Below, one piece after another: positions 1-12,763 of a stretch of DNA of 64,000 nucleotides. How positions within the stretch are numbered: position 1 is the first letter of the stretch; every line of letters starts with the position of its first letter. Where the stretch lies: the NCBI RefSeq assembly GCF_037975245.1, contig NC_092576.1:31908611-31972610 (forward strand), given 5' to 3'. This stretch comes from Apostichopus japonicus. Its lineage: Eukaryota; Echinodermata; Holothuroidea; Aspidochirotida; Stichopodidae. A model generated the notes under the pieces. It was given only the letters and a program-made list of their open reading frames with translations, was not told the origin of the DNA and searched no databases. Made by a program: the position numbers and the translations under genes.

Positions 1-853
1 AAGGATTACATACATGCAAAATGGTGCGATTTTATCTTCATCGAAAAGTCTCCATAGTTGGTCTTTAAGTATGCAGTTGTGATACGTTAAGTACAAGAAT
101 CATATTTTTTGCTGAGGTCAAATGTCTCCAGTGGTCAACTTGTGGAAACCTTGTTTTATAATATATCGTATCTCCCACAGCGCAGCGTATGAGATTACAT
201 ACTGTATGTGTTACGCCAAATTAGAAGAGGAGAGGCTGTTGGCAATTGGAAAGTAGCTAAAGGGCATCCGTAGATATGAATCAAGAAGTCTCGACCAACT
301 ATACATTGACTTAAGTGTGTAGGGAACTTACGTTGCGCATACATGCCTGTGCACAGAGGTGTGTAATGAAACGTTGTACTGTTTGTACATGCTTAATGTG
401 TTGGAATGGACGACATCATTTTGAATAATCGATATGATATCTTTGCTTCCATTGTTTACATTTCCGGTGTATTTCACAATTGTCAAGATTCAGTGCCAAA
501 TAAAAACTTCAGGTTTGGATGTTGTAACTTTAGGGGAATGACCAGGTGCTGTTTACGAAAATTTACTTTTGCCTGGTTTTATGTTTTAAAGGCAACCCAG
601 TCACAAAATCTTGGGGACCAGGGGGTTAAATTTGTCTGGCGCCTGCTTTAAATGTACAACTTGTAGGTGTACCACATTGAGTGTAAGAAGCCTGTTGTCT
701 TTGGTAGCGATCAATCTGTATGTTGAATACAAGAACAGTTTTCATCTCGGTCTTCAGGTGCCAATGTGAATATTGTGTTATTATATCTCAATGCTTTGTG
801 AGGTACTACTTAGATTGAGGTATGCTGATCATCCTGGCTTCACCCTACAACCT
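1..853. other. Non-coding stretch left of the first transposon
   Basis: No supported gene, RNA or clear repeat seen. The one open frame here (406-651, 81 codons) has no recognisable domain and no convincing splice context. The stretch may be an intron or 5' flank of the NLR gene whose exons begin at 5607. Confidence 0.5.
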
Positions 854-1150
854 ACTGTAGTAAGGGGTTGAAACCCTATACCCCGTGACCAACATCTCTG
901 AACCAAGGTTTCTTGGTCTGTAATGATGCATTAAGGTATATCAAACAATATAAGCTCCTATATACTGTACCTTGGCTTACGGTCAGCAACTCTTTTTTAA
1001 TGGCCATTGCTATGGCAACCACCACAAAACAGTAAAAGTCATCTGTTACTAGTGATGTTGGTGTCAAAACATAGGTAATTGTGCTCTGTGAATACAGTGG
1101 TACTATCCAAAGATGGCGTAGGCACAGTTTAAGGAACCGTTGTCATAGCA
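854..1150 (+). repeat. Left terminal inverted repeat of the 854-5413 element
   Basis: This arm pairs with 5085-5413. Similarity is high in the outer 110 bp and in the inner block around 1060-1140; the middle has indels. Confidence 0.75.
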
Positions 1151-2014
1151 ACTACCGAAAAATACTGAAATTTTTTCCTAAATATGTGAAAAAAGCTTAA
1201 CAATAACAGTCACAATTAAATCTAATACCATGGTAACCACTCAATAATGCATATAAAATGGAATATCAATATGATATTGTAAGTTATAATTCTCTGATAT
1301 TTAAAACCAATAGCAAACTTTAAAGTAGATTACTTTAGTTTGTCTTAGTCTTGATAAGAATCTGATACAATCGACTCTACATCAAATTGATCAGGCTTTC
1401 ATCTAGAGCCTCATCATTCCAACATTCATTTTCAGCTTCAGCAAGGCCTTCTCTCCTTCATCATAAGAGTCAGACTTATCTAGTACTTCATCTTCAAACC
1501 TAAATTGATGTGGAAGAGCTTGCTTTGAATACTTCTCGGCATAACATTTGCTGTTTCTTAAAACCCAACCGTGCCCTATGAGTGAAGGATGATTGTCGAA
1601 TTGATAGTGTAGTTGTACTGTAGATACTGTAAGACAAGTAGATTGCCCTCTCGATATGATGTAAGAGGGTATCTTCATCTGGAGGAAGATAATGTTTTGT
1701 TCTTCAACTTCCTCCACATTTTTACCCTACTTTGGCACAGTGATTCATTAGATTTGTCACCATAGACATAAATAATGACAAATTTGGTAAGGTCCTTGAT
1801 AACTGATGTTTTCAATTCTAGGGAACTACCACCATCCTGGAGCATCTTGATTCCTTCTCCATCTTGTTTATAGTAAAGTGTGTCTTTACAGTGGCCATAG
1901 AACGACAAATTACTATCACAGCCTGTCAGTGTGTGGAATTGTATAATTGATTGAGAGTGATCTTCTGGCAGCAGATGCTTACAGTTGATGAACTCTCGGT
2001 TCTTGTACATGTAT

Positions 2015-2623
2015 AAGGGTCAATACATGCCAAATCAACAGTGGCTTCCACGTCGACCCCTCAGAATCGCCTGAAATTGATATGATGTCTTGCCATATGT
2101 TTCAAAGAATGAAATTGGGCAAAAGAACTTTTGAAAACTTTTTGGTTGCTAGGATACGGCCCCACCTAGCAACCAAATCCAGGTTGCATTTTAAGAGCCC
2201 TAAATTTGTGTCAAGTTTGGAGGCATCTTTTGCATAAATGTAAAGTATTTTATGTCTGATATTGCAGATATTGTGGAAGACATGTGCCCAGTCTTCAATT
2301 CAGCTAATTTTGAGGAAAATTTACGGTCTCAATTTTTCATGGCAGAAAATGAGATAGGGGCCTTTTCTGGCCCTACTTTGAGTGTGCTCTATATTCACAA
2401 GCAGAGGCATGTTTGAGTTTTAATTTGCATAGGATCTTTGTCCAGTCGTAGTTTTACCGGAAAAGTGCCAAAAAAAAAAAGTCAAGCGGGTGGTACGTTT
2501 TACGAACAGCGCCCTTAAACTTAAGAAATCTCACTTTTGGCCCTAATTGGGGGTCCAATTTGGGCCTGTGGGTAAATTTAAATTTTTCTTTAAATACCAT
2601 TTTTCAGGAGTGTATTGACCCTT
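2015..2623. mobile_element. Possible small inverted-repeat element inside the pseudogene
   Basis: AAGGGTCAATACA at 2015-2027 faces its reverse complement at 2611-2623, giving 13-bp inverted ends about 0.6 kb apart. The block separates two parts of the minus-strand pseudogene that should be close together. A 13-bp stem with a short loop also lies at 2141-2177 (GGTTGCTAGG against CCTAGCAACC). The target duplication is unclear; ACATGTAT occurs at 2007-2014 and 2710-2717 but does not abut the right end. Confidence 0.4.
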
Positions 2624-2970
2624 TTATTAAAAACTTCAAAAAGTTGTGTATTTTGTGGTATCTACTCAAATTGACGACTCGAAAAATGCGAAAATCACTT
2701 GGTTCATACACATGTATGAAAATGCTTGCAAAGGCCAATTTGAGTCATTCAAATGACAACAACTTCTGAGCATTACAGTAGCATACAGGTGCTTAACAAT
2801 AACGAGGGTGGTCCACTAGCATAAGGACTACAAATTAACTGATTGACCCATAATATAGTTGGTAGTTTGTGGGCAACATATGTTGCCTGCACATACAAAT
2901 CAGTGTCTTGAGCATCAATGGCGACTGGAGGAACCCGCTCGCTCAGCTTCACAAACCATTCCTGGATGTA

Positions 2971-4692
2971 GGCTTGCACGGTAAACCGGTTTTAGTACCG
3001 AAACCGGTTTTTTCCAACCGAATTTCGGTACTATTTTTTATTTTAAGAAAACCGAAAAACCGAAAAAACCGAAATGTGAATTGCAAATACTGGAAAAAAC
3101 AGAGTTTGTTGACTTTGGTTTCTCCTATTTACTGTTCTTTTTGCAATATGAAAGTAAATTGCAACAAGAGAAAGCTTTTCTGAAAGACGACATTGTCAGC
3201 TACGATCGGCACACGCCATAACCAGTGCTTGAGGGTGGATAGCTAGGCCTAACATTAGGCTATGCAGCCCTTATATGCGTGCATCAGTTAGGTACTGTAC
3301 CTTGTAGTATTGAACTGACCTTGTTGGCCAACGTTAGTAGTTGTGAGAAGTACACACTCAAATGACGAGATGCAGTTCAAAATAAATTGTTATATCCGTG
3401 TTTGTCCTCTTTGTTTTGTTCTTATGATTCAACCTCAATTTAATAGTAGAGGATATGGAGAAAATCTTTTCAAACACATTGATCACAGTTCGTGTTCAAA
3501 AAATGAACGTTAAAACTTGAAAGGTACATTGCGCAATCCACAATACCATACGACATGTACAGTCGCAGGAGGGGGGGGGGGCTCTGGGAGTTTAACAACT
3601 AAGATGCAACAAGTAACATTAGAACAATGAACAATCACGGGGGGGGGGCTCTGAGTTTAACAACTAAGATGCAACAAGTAACTTTAGAACAATCACGGGG
3701 GGGGGGGGGGCTCTGAGTTTAACAACTAAGATGCAACAAGTAACATTAGAACAATCACAGTCCATTATTCACAAGAGACACCTGGCGTCAGGCTTGAGTC
3801 AAGGAATATTAAAGGAGTAAAAATGTTGCATACATGGCTGGAAATTACAGACGTTGCTGTTGGGACAATTCTCCTTTGTACGCTAATAGATTTTATTTTC
3901 TTTGTAAGTTTCCTTTAAACATTTATTCTGATCAGTTATCAGACAAGGCGTCTCTCAGTTGGTTTTTCGTTTGCGTTGAAGAACACATGTTTCCAACTTA
4001 AACGTTAACAATTTATATTCTTTGCCGACCTAATCCCCGCTTTTGCCAGGGATATTTTTCAACTTGTACTTGAAAGTGTAGACGGTAAATTCTCTTCACT
4101 CCTTGAAGAGAAATTTATTTTACCGCCAAGATACCACCCGCGAACATGGCTAGAGCCTTGTGCAATTTGGTACCTTCATTGGACCAATCATATTGTAAGG
4201 CATTTTTTTTACGATCTCCAATTGATCATAATGGGGTTTACGCTCGGCCCTCATCTCCGAAAATATAACATATAATATAACATTTAACATGAACGTGATA
4301 TTTTTTTTCTGAACACGAATTTGAACTTCGTGAAGTACAGTAAACACAAGACAAACGATACGTGTACGTGATGTTAAAACTTTAAGAAAAATTTTTACTA
4401 ACACATTTCTTTTCGACATATTTACTTCAGTTTAGTTAACGTGGGTTATAAAATGACAGTCATGAAGGCAGTTACATTTCTTGAATTTATTCTTCTTATT
4501 TTTAACAATTTACTGCGAACGAACATACTTGAACACGCTGTTGGTAAAGCTTCAAAAATACGCATCTTAGCGATCGAGATTTGGATGTTTTCAATGCAAT
4601 TCGGGAGGGGGAAAAAAACGGTTTTTGAGCCAGATTCGGTTTTTTGCTAGAGAAAAACCGGTTGTAAGTTTTCACGAAACCGTGCAAGCTTA
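2971..4692. mobile_element. Nested 1.7-kb non-autonomous DNA element with target duplication
   Basis: The element is flanked by the direct repeat CCTGGATGTA at 2961-2970 and 4693-4702. Its ends are near-inverted: GGCTTGCACGG at the left, CCGTGCAAGCTTA at the right. Both subterminal regions are rich in AACCGGTTTT. If the duplication is 8 bp (TGGATGTA) the right end moves to 4694, which would fit a hAT-type element; 9-10 bp would fit a Mutator-type element. No transposase frame is visible. Removing it brings two parts of the surrounding pseudogene together in frame at the residues YIQ. Confidence 0.7.
3568..3760 (+). repeat. Three tandem ~65-bp units separated by G-tracts
   Basis: Three near-identical units share the text CTCTGAGTTTAACAACTAAG, and each begins after a run of 9-14 G. 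They lie inside the nested 2971-4692 element. The G-run lengths vary between units. Confidence 0.85.
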
Positions 4693-5084
4693 CCTGGATG
4701 TATTTATTGCATAGTGTAAATATTATTGTGTCAGCTTCTGCTTGTCTGCACTTAAGGGTTGGTTTTTCTTTGTTCAGCACAAAATCACAAGTATCCTCTT
4801 GGTTTTTGCATCATCCATCAGTCTAGTCATTATTAAATTCTGTATTCTGGTCATGTTACCATTGTTGTTGAGAATTTTCATGAAGTTTCTGTTTGTTGGA
4901 AATGACTCGTGCAGTTTTGGATACACGTTTGGATACAGGTTAACAGAGGGGTGTTTAAGTATCATCAATCCATTTGGTACATTTCAGAAAGCACAGAAAA
5001 GCAAATTACAACCTTGCATGACCAAAAAGACATTGTTGTGACTAATTGATAAGCATTTTTCACCTATAGATTTAGGAACATTTT

Positions 5085-5413
5085 TCAGTATTCGTAGGTA
5101 GTTGCTATGACAACTGTTCCTTAAACTGTACCTATGCCTGCTTTGGATAGTACCACTGTATTCACAGAGCACAATTACCTATGTTTTGATACCAACATCA
5201 CTAGTTTTCTTTCATGAGTTTAGAAGTTACAGATAAATTTACTGTTTTTTGGTGGTTGCCATAGCAACGTCCACACAAAAAGTTTTTGACCCTTAGCCAA
5301 GTTATATTTAGGAGCCTAAATTGTTTGATATACCCTAATGCATCATTACAGACCAAGAAACCTTGGTTCAGAGATGTTGATCACAGGGAATAGGGTTTCA
5401 ACCCCACTATAGT
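5085..5413 (-). repeat. Right terminal inverted repeat of the 854-5413 element
   Basis: Reverse complement of the 854-1150 arm. It is slightly longer, mainly because of extra sequence around 5215-5245. Confidence 0.75.
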
Positions 5414-5606
5414 GTGTCACATTCAAATAAGATTATTCATGTAGCATCATTGAAACCACACTGCAGTTTTGCTGTCTGGTTATTAATAAAACATTGAACC
5501 ATCCATATGCAACAACAAAACAATGCAGCATATATTTTGACAGTTAACAGAATGATGTAAATATTAATTTCAGTAATTTTCTCATATTTTGAAGAAAGAA
5601 AAACAG

Positions 5607-5712
5607 GTTAGCAGAAGCAATGGGCAGGAGCTGAACTCACACGACCCCTTCACGCTTCGTAGACTGTCTGAAGTAAATCAAGTGACAATGGAGCTGACTT
5701 CTGAACTTCAAG
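5607..5712 (+). CDS. NLR gene, linker exon upstream of NACHT (partial gene)
   Basis: This 106-bp exon follows AAAACAG and ends before GTAGAT. It is open in one frame, starting VSRSNGQELN and ending TMELTSELQ, with one spare base (G). That base completes the first codon of the next exon (G+AG = Glu), so the two exons join in phase 1. It contains no domain I recognise and probably links an N-terminal effector domain to the NACHT module. No start codon exon, Death or CARD exon was found upstream, so the 5' end of the gene lies in unresolved sequence or outside the window. Confidence 0.6.
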
Positions 5713-5935
5713 GTAGATGCCTTTAACTCTGACATTGTCATTTGTGAATCTTTACTTTCTTTTGGTAAAAAATGTAACCCCCCCTGTTGTCTTAATAACA
5801 CAGAACAGTAACAAAACTATTATCAGTACGGAATAAACAATTGAGATTTACGTGTTCCATGTGTGCCATTAACTTATTGTTCATAAATTTTAGTCATACC
5901 TGGAAAATTTACACGTTGTTACTTTTTGTCTTCAG

Positions 5936-7437
5936 AGAAGAAAATATTCCTGATAGAAGGTCTCAAAAAGACATATAAAGAGCAATATGATGCGATTCAA
6001 CCCCTGCCATATATAAAAGATAGACTTTATTGTGTGGACAAGGTCTTTGTAGAAGGGGGCGTGGAAGTTTGTCTGGCACCAGAGCTGAGGCGAGGCAACG
6101 GAGGATCATGGGAGCGCTTGGAATCTTACAAAAGTGTTTATACTGACTTCCGGTGTAAATCCAAGAGACGCATTATACAAGGAGAGCCCGGGTATGGTAA
6201 GTCGACGTTAACCCTTCAGCTGGCCTACGATTGGTGCAATGACGTATTGGATTCCCCGATGTACAATGTAGAAATACTAATTCTTCTTCGGCTAAGACAA
6301 CTTGGAAGAGTAAAGTCTCTCTTTGGGGCGATTAAGTCGTTCCTTCTATCCCATGAACCCCGTGTTAGCAAACATGAGATTGAAAAGATCATTAACAGTT
6401 GCTCGTCCGTCCACATCACTTTAGATGGATATGACGAGTATCCTGGCAGGGGTAGCAATGATAATGATGATGTACACAGGATCATCAAGATGGAACTGTT
6501 TGCAGACTTTGATGTGAGCTTGACGACAAGATATCTTCCAGAATGTCTCAGAGAAGAAACTAAGAGGGCCAAACTAACAGGGTTCGATGACAAAGCTAGG
6601 GATGAGTACATTCGCAAGGCTGTAGTAGGTAACAACAATGAGGCAGTGGATAAAATAAAACAACGGCTCTATGAAAACTCCATCCTTGCTGATCTTTGCC
6701 AGGTGCCTCTGATATTCGTGATGTTTGCCCACATGGCTCATGATCAGAAAGACGTCATGAAATTCAAGTCTGTCACACAGTTTTTTAAACACATTATTAG
6801 ATGTTTTTACGACCATCTGAATCGGAAACGGAAACTTAACGACAGTAGAAACAACAGGTTCTATCTTCTTGAAATGGAACATCATGAGCTAGACAAAATA
6901 GCTTTCGAAGGATTAAACAAGCAAAACCAACAGTTGTCATGGATTAAGACTGAATTTCGTAAAAGAGTCGGGCCAGAATCTTATCACCAGTATATTTTAA
7001 TTGGCATTTTGGTCGAAGAAGATGTAGTGAGCGATGAATCTACTGTAGACAAAGTGTTGTTTACAACGATGGTCCGTTTTTATCATAAGCTATTCTGTGA
7101 ATGGTATGCAGCCCACCACCTTGTCACTCTTGTAAAGAATGCATACGATATCAACGAAACGCTCAGGTTCTTAGATCCAGTTGATCTTCAGTACCTGTTC
7201 AGATTTGCCTGTGGTCTGGATCCCGATGCTGGAAAGAAACTGATCAACCATTTGAAGAGATTACCAGGCGGGGATACTTTTGCCATCCTCTGTATCCTGG
7301 AACAAACTGGTGATGTCAACGACATCATGGATTCTGTGAAAGATCTCTGCTCGCGAGACGTAAAGATAAAGAGAGGCGACAGCGCTCTTCTTCAAAGATC
7401 GACGACACAGTTGCTGGAGATTGCATCTAAAAATAAT
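5936..7437 (+). CDS. NLR-type NACHT-domain immune receptor, main exon
   Basis: A single exon of about 500 codons runs from a TTTTTGTCTTCAG acceptor (ends 5935) to a GTAAGT donor (starts 7438). It encodes a STAND-family NTPase that would act in the cytoplasm as an innate immune sensor. The order is: a pre-NACHT segment with YKEQYDAIQPLPY and VDKVFVEGGVEV; Walker A GEPGYGKST (codons about 86-94, counted from 5926); Walker B with the acidic run ITLDGYDEYP (about 165-173); a sensor-1-like LTTRYLPE (about 199-206); then helical and winged-helix-like sequence with FYHKLFCEWYAAHHL, typical of the region between NACHT and LRRs. All key P-loop residues are present and the frame is intact. The linker exon 5607-5712 precedes it and the LRR exon 41596-41801 fits its 3' phase (phase 0). 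Confidence 0.9.
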
Positions 7438-10400
7438 GTAAGTTAGCTAATAAAAAAAAAGCCTTTTTCCATATTTTTCCTACACCTAATTTAGGAACGG
7501 TTTACTATTTTATAATGATTTTGTTTTCTTTATTCTCAAGTCTATTCACAGTCATTGAAAACTATTATTTAAGCCACTTTAAATCATAAAAACTTAGGTT
7601 TAAAGAAGATGGATGATTTTCCTATAGCTTATGAATATGCAGTGGTGTATTGAGAATAATTGCAAATGATGTCATATATTCAAACCAATCAGGATAATCT
7701 CTGCATGTGGCAAATTGCGTTAAAACTATAATCAAACTGATGGTGAATTGAGAATATTGAACATATACTTCAACATAAACACATGGAGTGTTAATGTTTG
7801 GAATTTCAGATTTTTCCGTTACGCATAAATAGCTAGTCTTCCAAGACTTTAAATAAATGTTCATTCATACTTAGTAAAGATTCCTAAATCCTATTGGTCC
7901 ATTCAGGTCAGCTGACCGTGGTTAATCCTGTGAGTAACGCACGGTAAAATTACGGGGCATCACTTTAATAAATCTTTGGTTATATGTAACCAAAAATGTT
8001 TTGTTTTATGATTTTTCCCCCACACAAATGTAGTGTATGAATGAACGGGGTTAATCAACGGTCTAGCGTTCGTTGTACTCACATGATTAATGCACTCCGG
8101 GTGTTAATGCTATCGCTGGATGCACTCGGGCTCTGCCCTCGTGCATCGCTTGCATTATCCCCCGATCGTGCATTAATCCTGTGAGTAACGCACGCTAGAC
8201 CGTTGATTAACCCCTTATTGAATGATTGAATTGAACTTTGAACAGCAAGCCGTATATGTTGGAAGAAATTGTCTAATCGTTTAAGTTATCTCATTAACAT
8301 TATGTAACATCAGTTATCGTTAATACCAACACATGGTCGGTAACCGATAATTTACAATGGGGTGATCAAAACTGGGCAGTTCTTCTATCAAAATAAAACT
8401 GTATAATTAAACTAAAAGAGCCAAAAAAGTACACCAATTAAGAAAGTAGAATTCCACACATTGCATGGTAATGCATTCATTAAAATATGTTGTTGATGAC
8501 GTACTAGTGATGTCACCGATATAGTAACACATCATCATCATCATTCCTGGTCGTCTGACATTACTAATTCAAATTGAAAAAGAATCGTATGTTAATACGT
8601 GGTATGGTATGGTAATACATATCAGGAAATGTTGAGAGTGGTGAATGATAAAAGTGTATTCTTTGTAATGAAATATGTAGCCTGTTATCTTCTCAACAGT
8701 ATTACTAGCAGTATTTAGTATGATTGATATTGAGCAAATACTTAGGTACATGTGGAACAGTTCATCATGCGTATATATATATATATATATTTATATAAAG
8801 TGCACATTAGGTGCCCATTGCATATTGAAAAATGCTACCTTAGAGGGACAGTAACGTTAGGGGAACATATTCTTCGTGTTCCCCTAATGTTTAAGGGTAT
8901 GTTCATTCTGTTATGAGGGCTTCGGTGTACAGGTAATTAGTACCCATTGATCGTGGATGCTGCCCCATACACCCCTTTATTTTGATTGGACGATTATACA
9001 TCTGAATGGATTTTTATAGCTTGGCAATTTTTGTAGTAGTATATGTGACCTGTGCAAAATTTAGCTATTAGGGACCCATCAAGATATATCTCGTTTATTT
9101 TATCGTCCTATCGGTATATGTTTTACTATCGATGCTCTTTTAATGCTGGTAAAACTGACCAATGGAACTGTGACCTTGAAAGTCACAATTTTGATCCCTT
9201 TCCCTTTCGGTGATACATATACTGATATCCATGTTCATATTGACGCATTTTCATTTGGTATACAAACCTTGTGACGTCATCACCGCGCAATGTCGCTAAG
9301 TGTAATGTAGAGCTCATATGGACGTATGTACAGTGTGGTAAACGTGTTGTCCGTATGGCCGCAAGTGTTCACACTGTATGCAAGCAAGATCGGTAAACCT
9401 AACTTATGTTAGGCGCGGTATCCATGTTGCACTATCAAAATGAGAGCCGTCGAGATTGACTTTGGAAGCCTAGGTAATACCGTAATACTTTCTTGCAATT
9501 GCTAGATATTAATTCCTTTACTAAATGCTCTATTGACTAGCCTAGGATTAGTAACAGTATAAAGTAGGCCTCAGTTCCCTGTGCAGCTGGCTGATTACCA
9601 ATCACAATTTGTGCAAATTATAGCTCAGCTCTCACTTGTCTCACTCAGTGTAAGCCTAACATTAACAAGATCTAGCCTAAGTTACAGTAATGTTAGTTTT
9701 GCCCTAGATAGGCTAAACTTCATTTTAATTACATGACCTTTGTCCCAAAAACTCTACAAAAACATAAATAGTGATGAATGATGCTTATATAGCACCGTTT
9801 TTTGATACAAATGATACAGTAAATATACCCTAGGCCTAGGCCTAAGTTAAGCCTTAGCCAACAGTAGCCTATTGCTGAAGACAGGCAAGGCTGGACAATG
9901 CTTAGCCTACATTAGTAAAATGCCTTATTGTCTAGAGCTATTGTGATTTTTTGGCCCACAATTAACTTAAAATACAAAGCCAATTTTCAATTCTGCCCAA
10001 AAATTTAATTTATAACAGCTAGCCTTAAACAGGGTAGGAATTAATATTTGGCTTTGGGGGACTAGTTTGGATATAGAAAAGTTGAAACGCCCCCTTAATG
10101 TATTTAGGAGGGTTTTTTTAAGGTTTAGGGGGGCTCTTTTCCAAAGTTCAATATATGCTGTTTACGGAAATGGTTGTAAGCATTCAACAGGATAAAGTCA
10201 GCACAATTGCCCTATTACTAGTGTTGCAATTTACTGTATAGCAAGTTCATTAAAAGTTTGATAGCAAAAATTTGCGAGCATTTAGCAAATTATGTCAATC
10301 CAGCGAATATATGACGAAAACCAATATCCCATCAACGGAAATAGAAAACACAGGTTTACTTCCGCTGGTGACTTTTCCTAAGGCATGTATGTTTTTGTGT

Positions 10401-12162
10401 GTGGATAAAAACACCTACCTTCCAAACAACTGCCAATTTCCAGCAAATTTAAAGTTGTAAACAAAGCTATGCAGTTTTTGTTTTGTTTTTGCAAACTGAT
10501 GGTTAGGCTACATTTCCCATTGACTTAGTGTGGCTGTTAGGCTAATATTTGGTTAAAGATTGCAAGTTTTAATGGATATTTTTAATTTTTATTTTCAACA
10601 CAACTTGAGCGAGTAAAAAAATGGATAGGTAAGATTACCATGTTGACCTACTTCACCTGTGAAGTTAGGCTACCATGTGGTCTGAGATTTGTTGGGATTT
10701 TAGGTCATTGGCACTGAAATTGCTTAGTGGAGGCCATAACCGCAGTAACTATGCGGAGATTGTGCGTGACCCTCCGGCACTGCTTCAAATTTTATGTGGG
10801 ATTGTGAGAACTGTTGCGCGATTCGCGATGCTACTGCAATGCCTAACTAAAACAAAAGCATGTCACAATTAATTTTACACAGACACCTGATATAACGAGG
10901 GCGATTTTCATAAGGACGAATCGCCCTTCGCCCTGCTTATTTCCGACCCTGGCCTTGACATTTCACTTCCATGCTGTGCACATAGAGGTGGGCAAATGTA
11001 CGCACAAAGTTAGGAGGGGCACATTATTAGAATAATCCAGTAGCATAGTGGGCTTGTTATTGAGGATTTTAAGGATTAGATCAATGATCCTAATGAAAGA
11101 TAATCCACAACAACCATCTGCAAGCATTTTTCATGTTAGACCAAATAGTATTTCATTCAAATATATTGTTCACTGCATACATAATGTGTAGAATTGGGCG
11201 AACTTTGACCTCAAGATGTCTCTTTTCCATCACAAAATTGCCCATGTGCTAGGCCTATACAGATATTCATGATTGACAAATTTGACATCAGTTTGTCCAG
11301 TTTTAAATTGCATTCATTTCTTTTAATAGATTATACAAACAGTCAAGGCTTATTCATCTTTCATTGTAAATCAAACAAATACTTTTTAATGGTATGTACC
11401 TGTAAAGGTTCAAGGTTAAGGAGTACATATTTCTGCTTTCTTTAACAGGGTTAGCTAAGCTGGCCTACTGTTCCTGGGGTGGTACTCCATAAATATGGAG
11501 GCACCTCAATCAAGGTTCCAAGTCAATGATGGGACTAAGCCTGTTACTATAAACCAAGGATAGTTAGGACACAAGTGCTTATTAACATGCGGGAGGGGGA
11601 TGGTTGACCAAAAATTAGGAGTCAGAGCTGTTTCACTGATAAGGTGTTTGTGGTGCAATTTTCAGCAACATTTTGCTTATTTGACCTGTGGCCTCCTGAC
11701 CTTTGACCCTTTTGCTAACTTATGACAACATAAAAATTTTCTGTCTTATATAGGCTACTTCACATATATGCTATATTGTGAAGTCAAAATTGACCCCCAC
11801 ACATACACAGACATCAAACAATTTTTTAATTCCCCCACCCCAGTTGGTACTTGCCAGCCAATGGCATAAGGTTATCATAAGGTACCCCATTAAGTGCCCA
11901 CTAGCCCACCAGCTTACAGTTCTATACCACAAGGGATGGAAATTAGGCTACTTGTCTGTTTACAGACCATTGGTTTGTTCTAAAACAGGTGACCCAATGG
12001 AATAAAACATCTCCCTGTCTCTAAATGTATACAAGGATGAGATAATAAAGTCACAACACAAAAAGTGACAAATATTTTAGCTCCTTGTGAGAGTTTGGTA
12101 TTAAGGTGGTGATAACTTTATTAAACAGATCATGGAACATTCTTCTTTCTAAAATTTTACAG
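7438..12162 (+). other. Intron sequence of the NLR gene, first part
   Basis: No exon was found. Contents include a foldback repeat (8047-8214) with a related partial sequence near 7913-7950, a TA microsatellite at about 8771-8795, stretches rich in TAGGCCTA (for example 9830-9845), and a 9-bp hairpin AGGGCGATT/AATCGCCCT near 10903-10929. Small open frames at 10272, 10675 and 11778 have no recognisable content. Confidence 0.5.
8047..8214. repeat. 168-bp foldback (MITE-like) palindrome
   Basis: The first 45 bases or so (starting GGGGTTAATCAACGGTCTAG) are repeated in reverse complement at the other end (ending ACCGTTGATTAACCCC), with a few mismatches. The arms enclose about 80 bp. Part of the arm (TTAATCCTGTGAGTAACGCACG) also occurs alone near 7921-7942, suggesting a second, truncated copy. 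Confidence 0.7.
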
Positions 12163-12763
12163 GGCAGGTTGCGAATGAAGACCGAGAAGAGGCAATGGGT
12201 AAGATCAAAAATTATACTTGTAAGAGAAAGGAAACCATTTCATTGTGTTTTGGATAAAAGCTTTGTCAATTGAATGATGGAAACAAAAGGACCCAGTAAT
12301 GGCGCAATTGAAAAACTTCATGTAAGAAATTTTAGAGGCTCAGCCGTAAGTGTTTGTTTTGTGGATATACTATTTGGTGTCCTTAATAGCTAGGTATGTA
12401 AGGAAGTGCAATCACACAACTTTTCATGTGGATTTTGCGATTATTCCTCCATGTTTTCCTCTGGGCACATGCATGCAATGGTAGACAACCTTCACTGAAA
12501 CGTATTCCTCATGGAACACAACCCCAGCCAAGTTGTAACCACCCAAAATATTATTAGTGTTTGGATGCACCATTGACCACCATAGAGTGGAGGACTGGTA
12601 GTCCTGGGGGAGGGGTGAGGGGTGATGGTTCGAATATCCTATCTAAGCCTCAGTTTCTTTGTATACTTCAAATTTCATAGAAGTTTCTCCCAGCCAGTCA
12701 GTAGTTATAATATGGTGACTCATGTATTAATGCTGTTAGTTAATTTCTTGTTGTGTCCAGCAG

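Larger units (their letters stand above)
1403..4968 (-). pseudogene. Broken transposon-associated ORF with an FHTLTGCD motif
   Basis: Separate minus-strand frames read in order as one protein type. The first (4968-4502) includes an EADTIIF motif. The next (2979-2773) has a stretch with DAQDTDLYVQA. The third (2010-1675) has FHTLTGCDSNLSFYGHCKD followed by KMWRKLK. The last (1717-1403) has HPSLIGHGWVLRN. From memory, EADTR, (A/S)xDTDV, FHxLTGCD and a downstream LxxxGW motif occur in this order in an uncharacterised repetitive protein family of marine invertebrates and fishes. Here the frame is lost by a shift near 1680-1715 and by insertions at about 2015-2710 and 2971-4692. No product is expected. 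Its biochemical role is unknown to me. Confidence 0.5.
854..5413 (-). mobile_element. Decayed DNA transposon with ~300-bp terminal inverted repeats
   Basis: About 300 bp at 854-1150 reappears as its reverse complement at about 5085-5413. Both copies hold long matching blocks, such as GGGGTTGAAACCCTAT near the ends and GGTAATTGTGCTCTGTGAAT further in. The outer ends read ACTGTAGT (854-861) and, in reverse complement, ACTATAGT (5406-5413). A decayed minus-strand ORF lies between them, and further elements are nested inside. The arms differ by several substitutions and small indels, so the insertion is old. I did not find a clean target-site duplication, and the superfamily is not assigned. It sits just upstream of, or in an intron of, the NLR gene. 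Confidence 0.75.

Noticed and set aside
4150-4419. 89-codon minus-strand frame in the nested 1.7-kb element
   Set aside because: No transposase motif and no similarity I recognise; the element looks non-autonomous.
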